Shown here in pieces: positions 34,887 to 42,727 of a stretch of DNA of 64,000 bases. A program made the translations under genes and the position numbers. The number at the start of each line of letters is the position of its first letter. The first letter of the stretch is position 1. Under the pieces are notes generated by a model. It ran no database searches, was not told the origin of the DNA, and saw only the letters and a program-made list of their open reading frames with translations. The stretch is from UMGS1696 sp964463375 (GTDB lineage: Bacteria > Bacillota > Clostridia > Oscillospirales > CAG-272), in NCBI GenBank assembly GCA_964463375.1, contig CAYXBQ010000001.1, positions 297,410 to 361,409 of the forward strand, written 5' to 3'.

Positions 34887-35240
34887 ATGGAAAACATCGT
34901 TCTGGTCCTGCTCATCGTGGCGGCAGCTGCGGCGGCGATCGTGCCTACTGTCAAGCATTTCAAGGGGCAAGGCGGCTGCTGCGGCGGGGGAGATTACCGC
35001 ATCAAACATAAAAAACTGAAAAACGTGCGCTACACCCACACCTTTGCCGTGGTGGGGATGCACTGCGAACACTGCCGGAATCGGGTGGAGGAGATCGTGA
35101 ACGACATGGACGGGCTGGCCGGGCGGGTGGATCTGAAAAAGGCCACGCTGACCATCTCCTACAGCAAAGATGTTCCCGATACGCAGATCGCAGCACGACT
35201 GCAACGAGCCGGCTATACCTTAGGCAAGCGCATGGACTGA
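34887..35240 (+). CDS. Membrane-anchored HMA (heavy-metal-associated) domain protein
   Basis: A 117-residue protein. One N-terminal helix (residues about 3-20, very Ala/Val-rich) is followed by a GGCCGGG cysteine pair, like FeoB-associated Cys-rich membrane proteins. A ferredoxin-like HMA domain (about 45-115) follows, with the metal-binding motif GMHCEHC. It may carry a soft metal to or from the membrane pump encoded downstream. It is the first gene after the triple operator and is 12 nt upstream of the AraC gene. Confidence 0.82.
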   Translation: MENIVLVLLIVAAAAAAIVPTVKHFKGQGGCCGGGDYRIKHKKLKNVRYTHTFAVVGMHCEHCRNRVEEIVNDMDGLAGRVDLKKATLTISYSKDVPDTQIAARLQRAGYTLGKRMD

Positions 35241-35252
35241 GCGGAGGAGAAA

Positions 35253-36236
35253 ATGGCAACTGTTTCCTTTTCCCCGCCGTTATTGGATCAACAGATCTAT
35301 GGGGAGGATCTGACGATCCTATCCAAGGAGCCGGATCGGATCGTGTACCGGCTCAACGGTTCCGGTGTCGCCGGTGAAGAGACACGGATCACGGCGTACC
35401 AGGTGTTCCCCGGCATACAGCTGGTGTATCGGGACATCCATTCGCCCAGCTGTACCATTTGTCAGCACTGTACCCGGCCGCTGTTGGAGATCAGCCACTG
35501 TCGAGAGGGACGGCTGGAATACGAAAGCGGCGACAGCTTTTGCTATGTGATGCCCGGCGACATGGCGATCCTGCACCGACACGATGCCACCTACAGCACC
35601 CACTTTCCCCTGCACCACTACCACGGGATCAGCGTGCTGATGGATCTGACGGAGGTGCCACGGTGTCTGTCTTGCTTTTTGGAGGACGTTACGGTATCGC
35701 CACACGACATTGCGGATAAGTTCTGCCGGGAGAGACCCTTTTTCGTTTGTCGTTCCAGCAGTGGGATCGAGCATATTTTCTCGGAGCTGTACCAGGTACC
35801 GGCAGCCCAACAGAAGGGATATTGCAAGGTCAAGGTGTTGGAGCTGATGCTGTATTTAGCGGCGTTTTCTCCGGCGGTGGACGAGACCAGCCAAAAAAGC
35901 TGTTCCCGAAGCCAGGTGGAATTGGCCAAACAGGTCTGCGCCTATCTGACGGAGCATATCTCCGATCGGATCACCCTGGAGCAGCTTTCCGCCATTTTCC
36001 ATATGTCCGGCACTTCTATTAAAAATAGCTTTCGCCTGGTCTATGGGGAGTCCGTGTACAACTACATCCGCACCCGAAAAATGCAGATGGCGGCAGATCT
36101 CCTGCGCTCTACCGATGCCACGGTTTTGGAGATCGCCGGTCGCTTCGGCTATGACAACGCCAGCAAATTTTCCAGCGCATTCAAGGATGTCCACGGGGTC
36201 ACGCCACAGGTCTTTCGCACCGGCACGCCACGGTGA
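35253..36236 (+). CDS. AraC-family transcription regulator of the metal locus
   Basis: A 327-residue regulator. The N-terminal sensory half contains a cysteine- and histidine-containing stretch (SPSCTICQHCTRPLLEISHC, about residues 66-85). The C-terminal half (about 225-327) has two helix-turn-helices, ITLEQLSAIFHMSGTSIKNSF and VLEIAGRFGYDNASKFSSAF. The start has GGAGGAG 4 nt upstream. It is co-transcribed with the HMA gene. The clustered cysteines might bind a metal; that is inference. Confidence 0.86.
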   Translation: MATVSFSPPLLDQQIYGEDLTILSKEPDRIVYRLNGSGVAGEETRITAYQVFPGIQLVYRDIHSPSCTICQHCTRPLLEISHCREGRLEYESGDSFCYVMPGDMAILHRHDATYSTHFPLHHYHGISVLMDLTEVPRCLSCFLEDVTVSPHDIADKFCRERPFFVCRSSSGIEHIFSELYQVPAAQQKGYCKVKVLELMLYLAAFSPAVDETSQKSCSRSQVELAKQVCAYLTEHISDRITLEQLSAIFHMSGTSIKNSFRLVYGESVYNYIRTRKMQMAADLLRSTDATVLEIAGRFGYDNASKFSSAFKDVHGVTPQVFRTGTPR

Positions 36237-36410
36237 GGTCATATCGACATATTTTTGCCCTTTTGCAAACTCTGTCCGAATGGAGTAGACAAAAGGGCTT
36301 TTGGGCGTTATACTTATAGTACACTTGGTTCCATTTTTCTGTGGGATCGAGGATTTTCTATACATATCCACTAAAAATCCATATAGGTATCATAAAAGGA
36401 GGGTTTTTCT

Positions 36411-36722
36411 ATGCATTGGGGAAAGATCGCATTGTTTGCCGGTGGGATGCTGTTTGGCACGGCCGGACTGAAGGTATTGGGCAGCAAGGACGCAAAGAAG
36501 GCATATGCCCACACCACCGCCGCTGTACTGCGGATGAAGGACACTGTGATGACCACGGTGACAAATATCCGGGAAAACGCTGGTGATGTTCTCGCAGATG
36601 CCATGGCCATCAATGCTGCCAGAGCCAACGCAGACGACGAATGCATCGAGGACTGCTGTGACACAGACTGCTACTGTGACTGCGATGGGGCAGAGGATGC
36701 CACTGAGACCGAAGAGAACTGA
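36411..36722 (+). CDS. Small DUF6110 protein with Cys/Asp-rich tail
   Basis: A 103-residue protein. IALFAGGMLFGTAGLKVLGSKDAKKAYAH at the N-terminus, with a hydrophobic segment followed by conserved GSKDAKK, matches my recollection of DUF6110. The C-terminal 35 residues are strongly acidic with seven cysteines (CIEDCCDTDCYCDC), suggesting a metal-binding tail. It has an AAGGAGGG ribosome site and stands 65 nt before the P-type ATPase. Such proteins neighbour this class of pump, so a chaperone or accessory role is plausible. Confidence 0.75.
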   Translation: MHWGKIALFAGGMLFGTAGLKVLGSKDAKKAYAHTTAAVLRMKDTVMTTVTNIRENAGDVLADAMAINAARANADDECIEDCCDTDCYCDCDGAEDATETEEN

Positions 36723-36787
36723 CAACCATAAAGCCGCCTGACGCTCTCCGGTGGCTTTTCCTTTTCATATTGTGAGGTGAAAGAACC

Positions 36788-38866
36788 ATGAAATGCAAGA
36801 TCCTGCATACCTCTCCCGGTAGACTGCGGGTCCATATGGCGCAAAAGCGGATGTCCCTCCACGAAGCCGACCTATTGGAATATTCCCTGCGACAGGTGGA
36901 GGGCGTGATCGATGTAAAGGTATTCGACCGCACCTGTGACGTGATCGTGCGCTACACCGGGGGACGGGAGAAGCTCCTTGCCGCATTGGCGCATTTTTCC
37001 TATGCCAAAGCGGAGAGCGTGCCTTCTCTGGTACCGGAGCACACGGGGCGAGAGCTGAATCGGCAGTTTGAGGACAAGCTGGTGATGACGGTGACAGGGC
37101 GGTTTTTGCACAAGCTATTCTTCCCACCGGCACTGCGCACGGCACTGTGTTTGGTGCGATCCGTGCGCTACATTCGGCTGGGACTGCAAACACTGCTTGC
37201 CGGCAAGATCGAGGTATCTGTGCTGGATGCGGTGGCCATTGCGGTGTCGATCCTGCGCCGGGACTTCTCCACGGCTTCTTCCGTCATGTTCCTTTTGAAG
37301 CTGGGTGCGCTGCTGGAGGAATGGACCCACAAGAAATCCGTGGACGATCTGGCGGGCACCATGGCGTTGCAGGTGGACAAGACCTGGCTGCGCACTGCCG
37401 CTGGCGAAGAAGTATTGGTACCGGTGCAGAGCGTGCAGGCCGGGGACACGATCGTGGTACGTACCGGCAGTGTGATCCCGCTGGATGGCAAGGTCTGTGG
37501 CGGCCATGCGTCGGTGAACCAGGCCTCCATCACAGGCGAAGGACTGCCGGTCCTGAAAGACGAGGGCAGCTATGTGTATGCAGGTACCGTTGTGGAAGAT
37601 GGCGAATGTCTCATTCTGGTGGACAAGGCGTTGGGCAGTGGGCGGTATGATCGGATCGTCCACATGATCGAGGAATCGGAGCAGCTCAAATCCCTCTCCG
37701 AAGCCAAAGCTGCCCACCTGGCAGATCGACTGGTGCCACTGACCTTAGGCGGTACGGCACTGACCTGGTTTTTCACTCGCAATCCCACAAAGGCGCTGTC
37801 TATATTGATGGTAGATTTCTCCTGCGCCCTGAAGTTAGCGATGCCGTTGGCGGTACTGTCTGCCATGCGGGAATGCAGTCGGGCACACATCACGGTCAAG
37901 GGCGGCAAGTTCTTAGAAGCGGTAGCCGAAGCCGACACCATTGTATTCGACAAAACGGGCACGCTGACCCATGCGGAGCCTACGGTGGCGGCGGTGATCC
38001 CCTTTGGTGGACGCAAGGAGGACGAAATGCTGCGGCTGGCGGCTTGTTTGGAGGAGCATTATCCCCACTCCATGGCAAGGGCGGTGGTGGCTGAGGCGAC
38101 CAGGCGGCAGCTGCACCACGAGGAACGCCATTCCAAGGTGGAGTATGTGGTAGCCCACGGGATCTCCAGCTTGGTGGATGGCGAGCGGGTGCTGATCGGC
38201 AGCTATCACTTTGTGTTTGAGGACGAAGGCGTGGTGATCCCGGATGCGGATAAGGAAGCCTTTGCTGCTCTGCCATCGGATCATTCTCTGCTCTATTTGG
38301 CCATATCCGGGGAGCTGGCGGCGGTGCTGTGCATTTCCGATCCCCTCAGGAAAGAGGCTGTCGATGTGATCCGGGGACTGCGGGAGCTGGGGCTTTCCCG
38401 GATCGTGATGATGACCGGGGACAGCGAAAAAACAGCCCGTTCCGTAGCCGAAGCGGTAGGTATTGACACCTGGTATGCAGAGGTGCTGCCGGAGGACAAG
38501 GCGGCGTTTATCCGACAAGAGAAGGCGGCCGGTAGGCGGGTGATCATGCTGGGGGATGGCATCAACGATTCTCCCGCCCTATCCGAAGCGGATGCCGGGA
38601 TCGCCATTCGGGAAGGGGCCGCCATTGCCAAAGAGATCGCCGACATCACCATGTCCACAGACGACCTGACCTCCCTGCTGACCCTGCGGCGGCTCAGTCT
38701 CTTGTCCATGCGGCGCATCCATGGCAACTATCGATTCATCATTGCGTTCAATCTTCTGCTTATCCTACTGGGTGTAGCCGGTGCGATCCCGCCCACCACC
38801 TCTGCCCTGCTGCACAATCTCTCCACCTTAGGCGTGAGCCTGCACAGCATGACCCGTTTGGCATGA
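36788..38866 (+). CDS. P1B-type heavy-metal ATPase with non-canonical FSC motif
   Basis: A 692-residue pump. The N-terminal 70 residues look like an HMA fold without CxxC. The actuator has TGEG (249-252), phosphorylation site Asp388-K-T-G-T, the metal-ATPase P-H motif as YPHSMARAV, and MTGDSEKTA and GDGINDSPALSEADAGIA in the P-domain. The transport motif normally written CPC-A-L is FSC-A-L-K (residues 344-349), so the proline and the first cysteine are gone. Only about five to six helices are evident. Metal and direction cannot be told; context suggests iron or manganese homeostasis. Confidence 0.85.
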   Translation: MKCKILHTSPGRLRVHMAQKRMSLHEADLLEYSLRQVEGVIDVKVFDRTCDVIVRYTGGREKLLAALAHFSYAKAESVPSLVPEHTGRELNRQFEDKLVMTVTGRFLHKLFFPPALRTALCLVRSVRYIRLGLQTLLAGKIEVSVLDAVAIAVSILRRDFSTASSVMFLLKLGALLEEWTHKKSVDDLAGTMALQVDKTWLRTAAGEEVLVPVQSVQAGDTIVVRTGSVIPLDGKVCGGHASVNQASITGEGLPVLKDEGSYVYAGTVVEDGECLILVDKALGSGRYDRIVHMIEESEQLKSLSEAKAAHLADRLVPLTLGGTALTWFFTRNPTKALSILMVDFSCALKLAMPLAVLSAMRECSRAHITVKGGKFLEAVAEADTIVFDKTGTLTHAEPTVAAVIPFGGRKEDEMLRLAACLEEHYPHSMARAVVAEATRRQLHHEERHSKVEYVVAHGISSLVDGERVLIGSYHFVFEDEGVVIPDADKEAFAALPSDHSLLYLAISGELAAVLCISDPLRKEAVDVIRGLRELGLSRIVMMTGDSEKTARSVAEAVGIDTWYAEVLPEDKAAFIRQEKAAGRRVIMLGDGINDSPALSEADAGIAIREGAAIAKEIADITMSTDDLTSLLTLRRLSLLSMRRIHGNYRFIIAFNLLLILLGVAGAIPPTTSALLHNLSTLGVSLHSMTRLA

Positions 38867-38890
38867 GCCGGGTATACGCATTGTCTTTTT

Positions 38891-38937
38891 GGAGCCGTAT
38901 TCTTCCTTTTTGGAGTGGATGCGGCTCCCTTTTTTTG
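38891..38937 (+). terminator. Terminator of the P-type ATPase operon
   Basis: GGAGCCGTAT pairs with ATGCGGCTCC (one G-T pair), followed by CTTTTTTT. Confidence 0.85.
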
Positions 38938-38984
38938 GTATACTATTCTCACAAGGCAGCGACCTTGTTTTTATAAACAATATG

Positions 38985-39002
38985 AGTTAGCTTGAGCTAA
39001 CC
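38985..39002 (+). promoter_or_regulatory. Fourth GTTAG-N6-CTAAC operator, upstream of the DUF2325 gene
   Basis: AGTTAG-CTTGAG-CTAACC has the same half-site and 6-nt spacer as the three boxes 4 kb upstream. It stands 22 nt before the start codon and about 40 nt after a TATACT-like -10 box, so it could repress transcription or translation. Confidence 0.65.
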
Positions 39003-39023
39003 AACGATAAAGGAGATGAAGGT

Positions 39024-39305
39024 ATGAGTATCGTGATCTTAGGTGGAAATGAATGTATGACAAGACAGTATATGGATCTGTGCGGGAAATACAAATGCAA
39101 GGCAAAGGTGTATCCGAAAATGTCCAACGGGGTGCGCAACATTGGATGTCCCGATCTGCTGGTGCTCTTCACCGGAACGATCTCCCACAAGATGGTCCAC
39201 TGCGTACTGGGTGACCTGGATGCACGCACCCGCATTGCCCGGTCCCACAGCAGCTCTATGGCGGCGCTGAAAAGCATTCTGGACGAGCACGCCACCGGCA
39301 GATAA
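39024..39305 (+). CDS. DUF2325 family protein
   Basis: A 93-residue protein with the family opening SIVILGGNECMTRQYMDLC and the conserved ARSHSSSMAALKSIL near the end. DUF2325 members have a compact alpha/beta fold and often stand beside iron-uptake genes. No activity is established. Its control region carries the same inverted repeat as the HMA/AraC operon, putting it in the same putative regulon. A good ribosome site (AAAGGAGATGAAGG) precedes the ATG. Confidence 0.85.
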   Translation: MSIVILGGNECMTRQYMDLCGKYKCKAKVYPKMSNGVRNIGCPDLLVLFTGTISHKMVHCVLGDLDARTRIARSHSSSMAALKSILDEHATGR

Positions 39306-39391
39306 GAAGCCTGTTTTCTTGACAGTACCGGGACTTTTTGTTTTACGACCACCATTTAGGTTATCATCATAAGAAAGGTAAGGTTTTTCAC

Positions 39392-39814
39392 ATGAGCAAG
39401 ATCGCGATCGTGTATTGGAGCGGCACAGGCAATACGGAGGCTATGGCTTCTGCGGTATTGGAGGGAGCAAAGGGCGCAGGTGCTGATGCTGTGCTGCTGA
39501 CGGCACCGGAGTTTGACGGAGACATGATGGACTCCTTTGACGCTGTGGCCTTTGGCTGTCCGTCCATGGGTTCGGAGGAGCTGGAAGAGGAGGAATTCGC
39601 ACCGATGTTTGACAGCTGTGAAAGCAAGCTGTCCGGCAAGAAGATCGCACTGTTTGGTTCCTACGGCTGGGGGGATGGCGAATGGATGCGCAACTGGGAG
39701 GAGCGGTGTCTGGCTGCCGGTGCCACGCTGGCCTGTGATGCCGTGATCTGCAACGAAGCACCTGACGACGAAGCCACTGCCGCTTGCCGGAAGCTGGGCG
39801 AAGCACTGGCGTAA
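39392..39814 (+). CDS. Flavodoxin
   Basis: A 140-residue FMN protein: IVYWSGTGNTEAMASAV is the phosphate-binding loop, followed by AFGCPSMGSEELEEEEFAP and ALFGSYGWGDGEWM (the isoalloxazine loops). Flavodoxins replace ferredoxin as low-potential electron carriers when iron is scarce, which fits its place 87 nt after the DUF2325 gene and its metal-type operator. The ATG at 39392 was chosen because AAGGTAAGG precedes it and the protein begins as in the family. Confidence 0.93.
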   Translation: MSKIAIVYWSGTGNTEAMASAVLEGAKGAGADAVLLTAPEFDGDMMDSFDAVAFGCPSMGSEELEEEEFAPMFDSCESKLSGKKIALFGSYGWGDGEWMRNWEERCLAAGATLACDAVICNEAPDDEATAACRKLGEALA

Positions 39815-39830
39815 GCTACGAGAGCAAAAC

Positions 39831-39870
39831 AAAAGTACCTTTGTATGTTTCCACACACAAGGGTACTTTT
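39831..39870. terminator. Bidirectional terminator between flavodoxin and DagK genes
   Basis: AAAAGTACCTTTGT and CAAGGGTACTTTT pair with one mismatch and have T-runs on both sides, between two convergent genes. Confidence 0.85.
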
Positions 39871-39885
39871 TCTGTCTATTTCGTA

Positions 39886-40770
39886 TCACTGGATCAGCCG
39901 GACACGCTGGTGCAGGTTTTGGATCACGGTCGTTCCCTGGCCTACGGCTTTTTCGCCATCCAAAGACCACGCCATATCGGGGGCACTTTGCACGCTGAGT
40001 CGATCCACCCGTCGGAAGGTGATCATGCCACAGTTGTAGGTCTGGTTTTTCAGTGCCATCACACATTCGTGCAGCTCCTGTAAGTCCCGTGGTGCCCGGA
40101 TGAGCAGCAGCTCAAACTGGCCGTCTGCCAGGTCCACATAGGCTGGGTTGAGGGTCAGCACGCCGCCGACGCTGGTGGAATTGCACACGGCACCAAAGAG
40201 GTAATCATCGTCCAGCACCTCCTCCCCCACCGTCAGCCGGATATGCTCCTTGCGGATATTGGACAGCTCCTGGATCCCTTCCAGCACATACGCCACGTGG
40301 CCCAGCGCATTTTTGATATTCTGGGGCGTGTTGTAGCTGGCTCTGGTGAATACGCCAAAGGAGGCGATGTAGGTGAAATACCGCTGCTCTCCCCACTGGC
40401 CAATGTCGTAGGCGGTAGGCTCTCCCGTTGTGATCCGGCGGGCAGCCTCCAGCACATCCCCGGACAAATGCAGGGACATGGCAAAGTCGTTGGTGGAGCC
40501 GGCCGGAATGTAGCCAATGGGCAGGTCCAGTCCCCCATCGATCACACCGGTCACGGTCTCGTTTAAGGTACCGTCTCCGCCGCAGCACACCACCAGATCC
40601 ATGGATGGCCCAAACCGCTTGACGGCTTCGGTGGCATCTCCTCGCTCTGCCGTTACGAACACATGGGTGTCGTAGTCGGCACGGTTGAAAATGGACACGA
40701 TGTCCGCCAAATTCCGCACCGCCTTTTTTTGTCCCGCCGTGGGATTTAAGATCAGCAGCAGGTTATGCAT
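39886..40770 (-). CDS. dagK: Diacylglycerol/lipid kinase (DagK/YegS family)
   Basis: A 294-residue soluble lipid kinase that phosphorylates diacylglycerol or a similar lipid. It has NPTAGQKKAVRN at the start, the ATP-binding GGDGTLNETVTG, GYIPAGSTNDFAMSL and a C-terminal beta-sandwich. Bacterial DagK recycles diacylglycerol from lipoteichoic acid synthesis. It ends at the bidirectional terminator; AGGAGTGAG lies upstream of the ATG. Confidence 0.9.
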   Translation of the reverse strand: MHNLLLILNPTAGQKKAVRNLADIVSIFNRADYDTHVFVTAERGDATEAVKRFGPSMDLVVCCGGDGTLNETVTGVIDGGLDLPIGYIPAGSTNDFAMSLHLSGDVLEAARRITTGEPTAYDIGQWGEQRYFTYIASFGVFTRASYNTPQNIKNALGHVAYVLEGIQELSNIRKEHIRLTVGEEVLDDDYLFGAVCNSTSVGGVLTLNPAYVDLADGQFELLLIRAPRDLQELHECVMALKNQTYNCGMITFRRVDRLSVQSAPDMAWSLDGEKAVGQGTTVIQNLHQRVRLIQ

Positions 40771-40835
40771 ATACGATTCTCACTCCTCATACAATACGAT
40801 TCTATTCTTACAGTTTTCAAGGATAACTTTGTTTC

Positions 40836-40872
40836 AGCCTTTTAGGCACGTTTTCTCAAGCAAAACAGCGTT
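40836..40872. repeat. Second copy of the 22-bp core dispersed repeat
   Basis: The sequence AGCCTTTTAGGCACGTTTTC (40836 on) is the reverse complement of the core at 25958-25979. CAGCGTT (40866-40872) corresponds to the outer AACGCTG of the first copy. It ends inside the stop codon of the SGNH hydrolase gene. Confidence 0.65.
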
Positions 40873-41524
40873 AATGCAAAAGAAACGTTTCGACCTGGTC
40901 GCAGATGTCCTGCATTCCCTGGATCGTGGGATGGCCGCAGCATTTGTGGATGTCGTGCAGTGTGATGTACGCTGTACCAAAATGTTCGCTTGCTGTACGG
41001 ATACACGCGCCGATCTCCGGTTTCAGCTCCGTGTTGATCAGGGAAATGATGTTGGCATCCGGCAATGTCTGTTGCAGTCGCTCGAGGAAGGTCCAGATGG
41101 CAGGGCAGACGCAGAACAGGTCTTCTTCGGTGTAGGGCGGTTTTTTGTCTGCACCCAGCGGTGCATTGGACCAGCTATCGTTGGTGCCGCCGAAAATGAA
41201 TACCGTATCGATGTCGTTCTCATCGAAAAACTGCGCTTCTTGCAGCTGCTCCAGCCGATACAGGAAGGAATTGCTATGGGAGCAGTCGCCGTTGTAGCCG
41301 GTGTTGCCAATGGTGGAGCCGGACCAGCTATCGTTGCGCACCAGGTGCAGCTTTTGCCGCTGACACAGTCTATACCACCAGGTTTCCTCCACCAGCCGCA
41401 CGTCCGTGTTGTCGCAGTCTACGTTCCGATAATAGATAGCATATCCGTCCGGAATGTACCCTTCGTAGGTAGAATAGCTATCGCCGAAGATCAGGATATT
41501 GTGTACAGGTCGTTTTAGTTCCAT
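40871..41524 (-). CDS. SGNH/GDSL-family hydrolase
   Basis: A 217-residue esterase-type protein with the block I motif ILIFGDSYSTYEG (nucleophile Ser at about 16), the Gly/Asn blocks SGSTIGNTG and FIFGGTNDSW, and HDIHKCCGHPT near the end holding the catalytic Asp-x-x-His. No signal peptide. It probably removes acyl groups from a sugar or lipid inside the cell. The ATG at 41524 has GAGGTG just upstream and lies 9 nt after the methyltransferase gene. Confidence 0.85.
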   Translation of the reverse strand: MELKRPVHNILIFGDSYSTYEGYIPDGYAIYYRNVDCDNTDVRLVEETWWYRLCQRQKLHLVRNDSWSGSTIGNTGYNGDCSHSNSFLYRLEQLQEAQFFDENDIDTVFIFGGTNDSWSNAPLGADKKPPYTEEDLFCVCPAIWTFLERLQQTLPDANIISLINTELKPEIGACIRTASEHFGTAYITLHDIHKCCGHPTIQGMQDICDQVETFLLH

Positions 41525-41532
41525 CTTGCACC

Positions 41533-42291
41533 TCACAGCTTTCTACAGGTAAAATACCAGCGCAGAGCATCGGCGGCCGGTTCGGTAAAGTCGAAGGAAT
41601 CGGTAACGCATTCCACCGTGAGCCCGGCTTCCTTTGCCGCATTGGTCAGTGCCTTTTGCCCGAAGCATCGCTCTCTGGTCACCCCATCGGTACGCTTGTA
41701 CAGGCCGTCCGGCTGTTCCTCGAATACCGTTAAGATGAAATCGCACACGTCGCCCTTTTTGTTCAGCCGGTTGGACCAGCAGCACACGGCACCGTCTTCT
41801 TCCAAAAGGTAGTCGTTGTCGGCGTATTGGGTACGGAATTTGTAGGGCGTGTTCACGTCAAAGAGGAACAGTCCACCGGGATCTAAGTACCGGGACACCA
41901 TGGTGAAGCAGTCCCGCAGGGCCTCTCGGTCGGTCAAATGGTTGATCCCGTCCAGGCAGCACACGATGCAGTCCACCGTGCCATAGAGTTCGAAATCGGT
42001 CATGTCTCCTTGCAAAAACAAAATGTCCCTTCCCTGTTCTCTGGCACGGGCCTCTGCCACGCTGAGCATTTCCGCAGAGATGTCCAGCCCGGTCATATCG
42101 TAGCCGGCTTCTGCCAGCGCTAAGGTCATACTGCCGGTGCCACAGCCCAGATCCAGTACCAAAGAGGGTTCGTGCGGGAGCTTGGCATACCGGCGCAGGT
42201 TCTCTGTCACATAGGCTGCCCACGCTTTGTAGTCCACGTCCCCGTTGAGCCGGTCGTACACCGGTGCCAATGCTGCATATCCGTCAAGCAT
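41533..42291 (-). CDS. Class I SAM-dependent methyltransferase
   Basis: A 252-residue enzyme. The SAM motif I is LVLDLGCGTGSMTLAL, followed by GLDISAEMLSVA and the motif IV-like DCIVCCLDGINHL. The acceptor is unknown. Its start overlaps the end of the YerC gene by 8 nt, an arrangement that implies coupled translation. The product opens with YAALAPVYDRLNGDVDY, common to clostridial methyltransferases of this group. Confidence 0.85.
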   Translation of the reverse strand: MLDGYAALAPVYDRLNGDVDYKAWAAYVTENLRRYAKLPHEPSLVLDLGCGTGSMTLALAEAGYDMTGLDISAEMLSVAEARAREQGRDILFLQGDMTDFELYGTVDCIVCCLDGINHLTDREALRDCFTMVSRYLDPGGLFLFDVNTPYKFRTQYADNDYLLEEDGAVCCWSNRLNKKGDVCDFILTVFEEQPDGLYKRTDGVTRERCFGQKALTNAAKEAGLTVECVTDSFDFTEPAADALRWYFTCRKL

Positions 42292-42589
42292 GGTCGTCCT
42301 CCTCTGCCTTCATTTTCGCAAGCACCGAGCTGTAGCCGTCCTGCCCGTATTTCAGGCAGCGATTGATCCGGCTGATGGTGGCGGTGGAAAGCCCGGTCTC
42401 CTCGGTGATCTCGGTGTACACCTTGTTGTCGGAGAGCATTCTGGCTCCCCACATCCGCTTTGCCATATCGTCCAGCTCCTTGATGGTGCATAGGTCTTCA
42501 AAAAAATGGTAGCAATCCTCGATGGTTTCCAAATGCAGGATCGCTGCAAACAAAAAATCCTTTTTTTCGTCTTTTTCCGGTCTCGCCAT
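42284..42589 (-). CDS. yerC: YerC/TrpR-like DNA-binding protein
   Basis: A 101-residue helix-turn-helix protein of the TrpR-related YerC/YecD family. DLCTIKELDDMAKRMWGARML is followed by TEITEETGLSTATISRINRCL, which is the DNA-binding motif. In Bacilli its role is poorly known. It heads the YerC-methyltransferase-SGNH operon from a TTTACA-17-TATAAT promoter. Confidence 0.9.
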   Translation of the reverse strand: MARPEKDEKKDFLFAAILHLETIEDCYHFFEDLCTIKELDDMAKRMWGARMLSDNKVYTEITEETGLSTATISRINRCLKYGQDGYSSVLAKMKAEEDDHA

Positions 42590-42665
42590 GTGATGCCTCT
42601 CCTGTCGTTGGTACAGCCGCTGTCATCCGCCGGAAGCGCCGCCATACCGTTCTCTAACTACCTAT

Positions 42666-42694
42666 ATTATACACGAACTCTTTCACAATGTAAA
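42666..42694 (-). promoter_or_regulatory. Sigma-A promoter of the yerC operon
   Basis: TTTACA and TATAAT with a 17-nt spacer on the minus strand, about 77 nt before the start codon. Confidence 0.75.
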
Positions 42695-42727
42695 GTGGTA
42701 AATTGTGAAATTACAGAGAAATTTCTG

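Noticed and set aside
36237..36410. A metal-type operator upstream of the DUF6110 gene
   Set aside because: I found no GTTAG-N6-CTAAC pair here; only a weak promoter-like TATACT.
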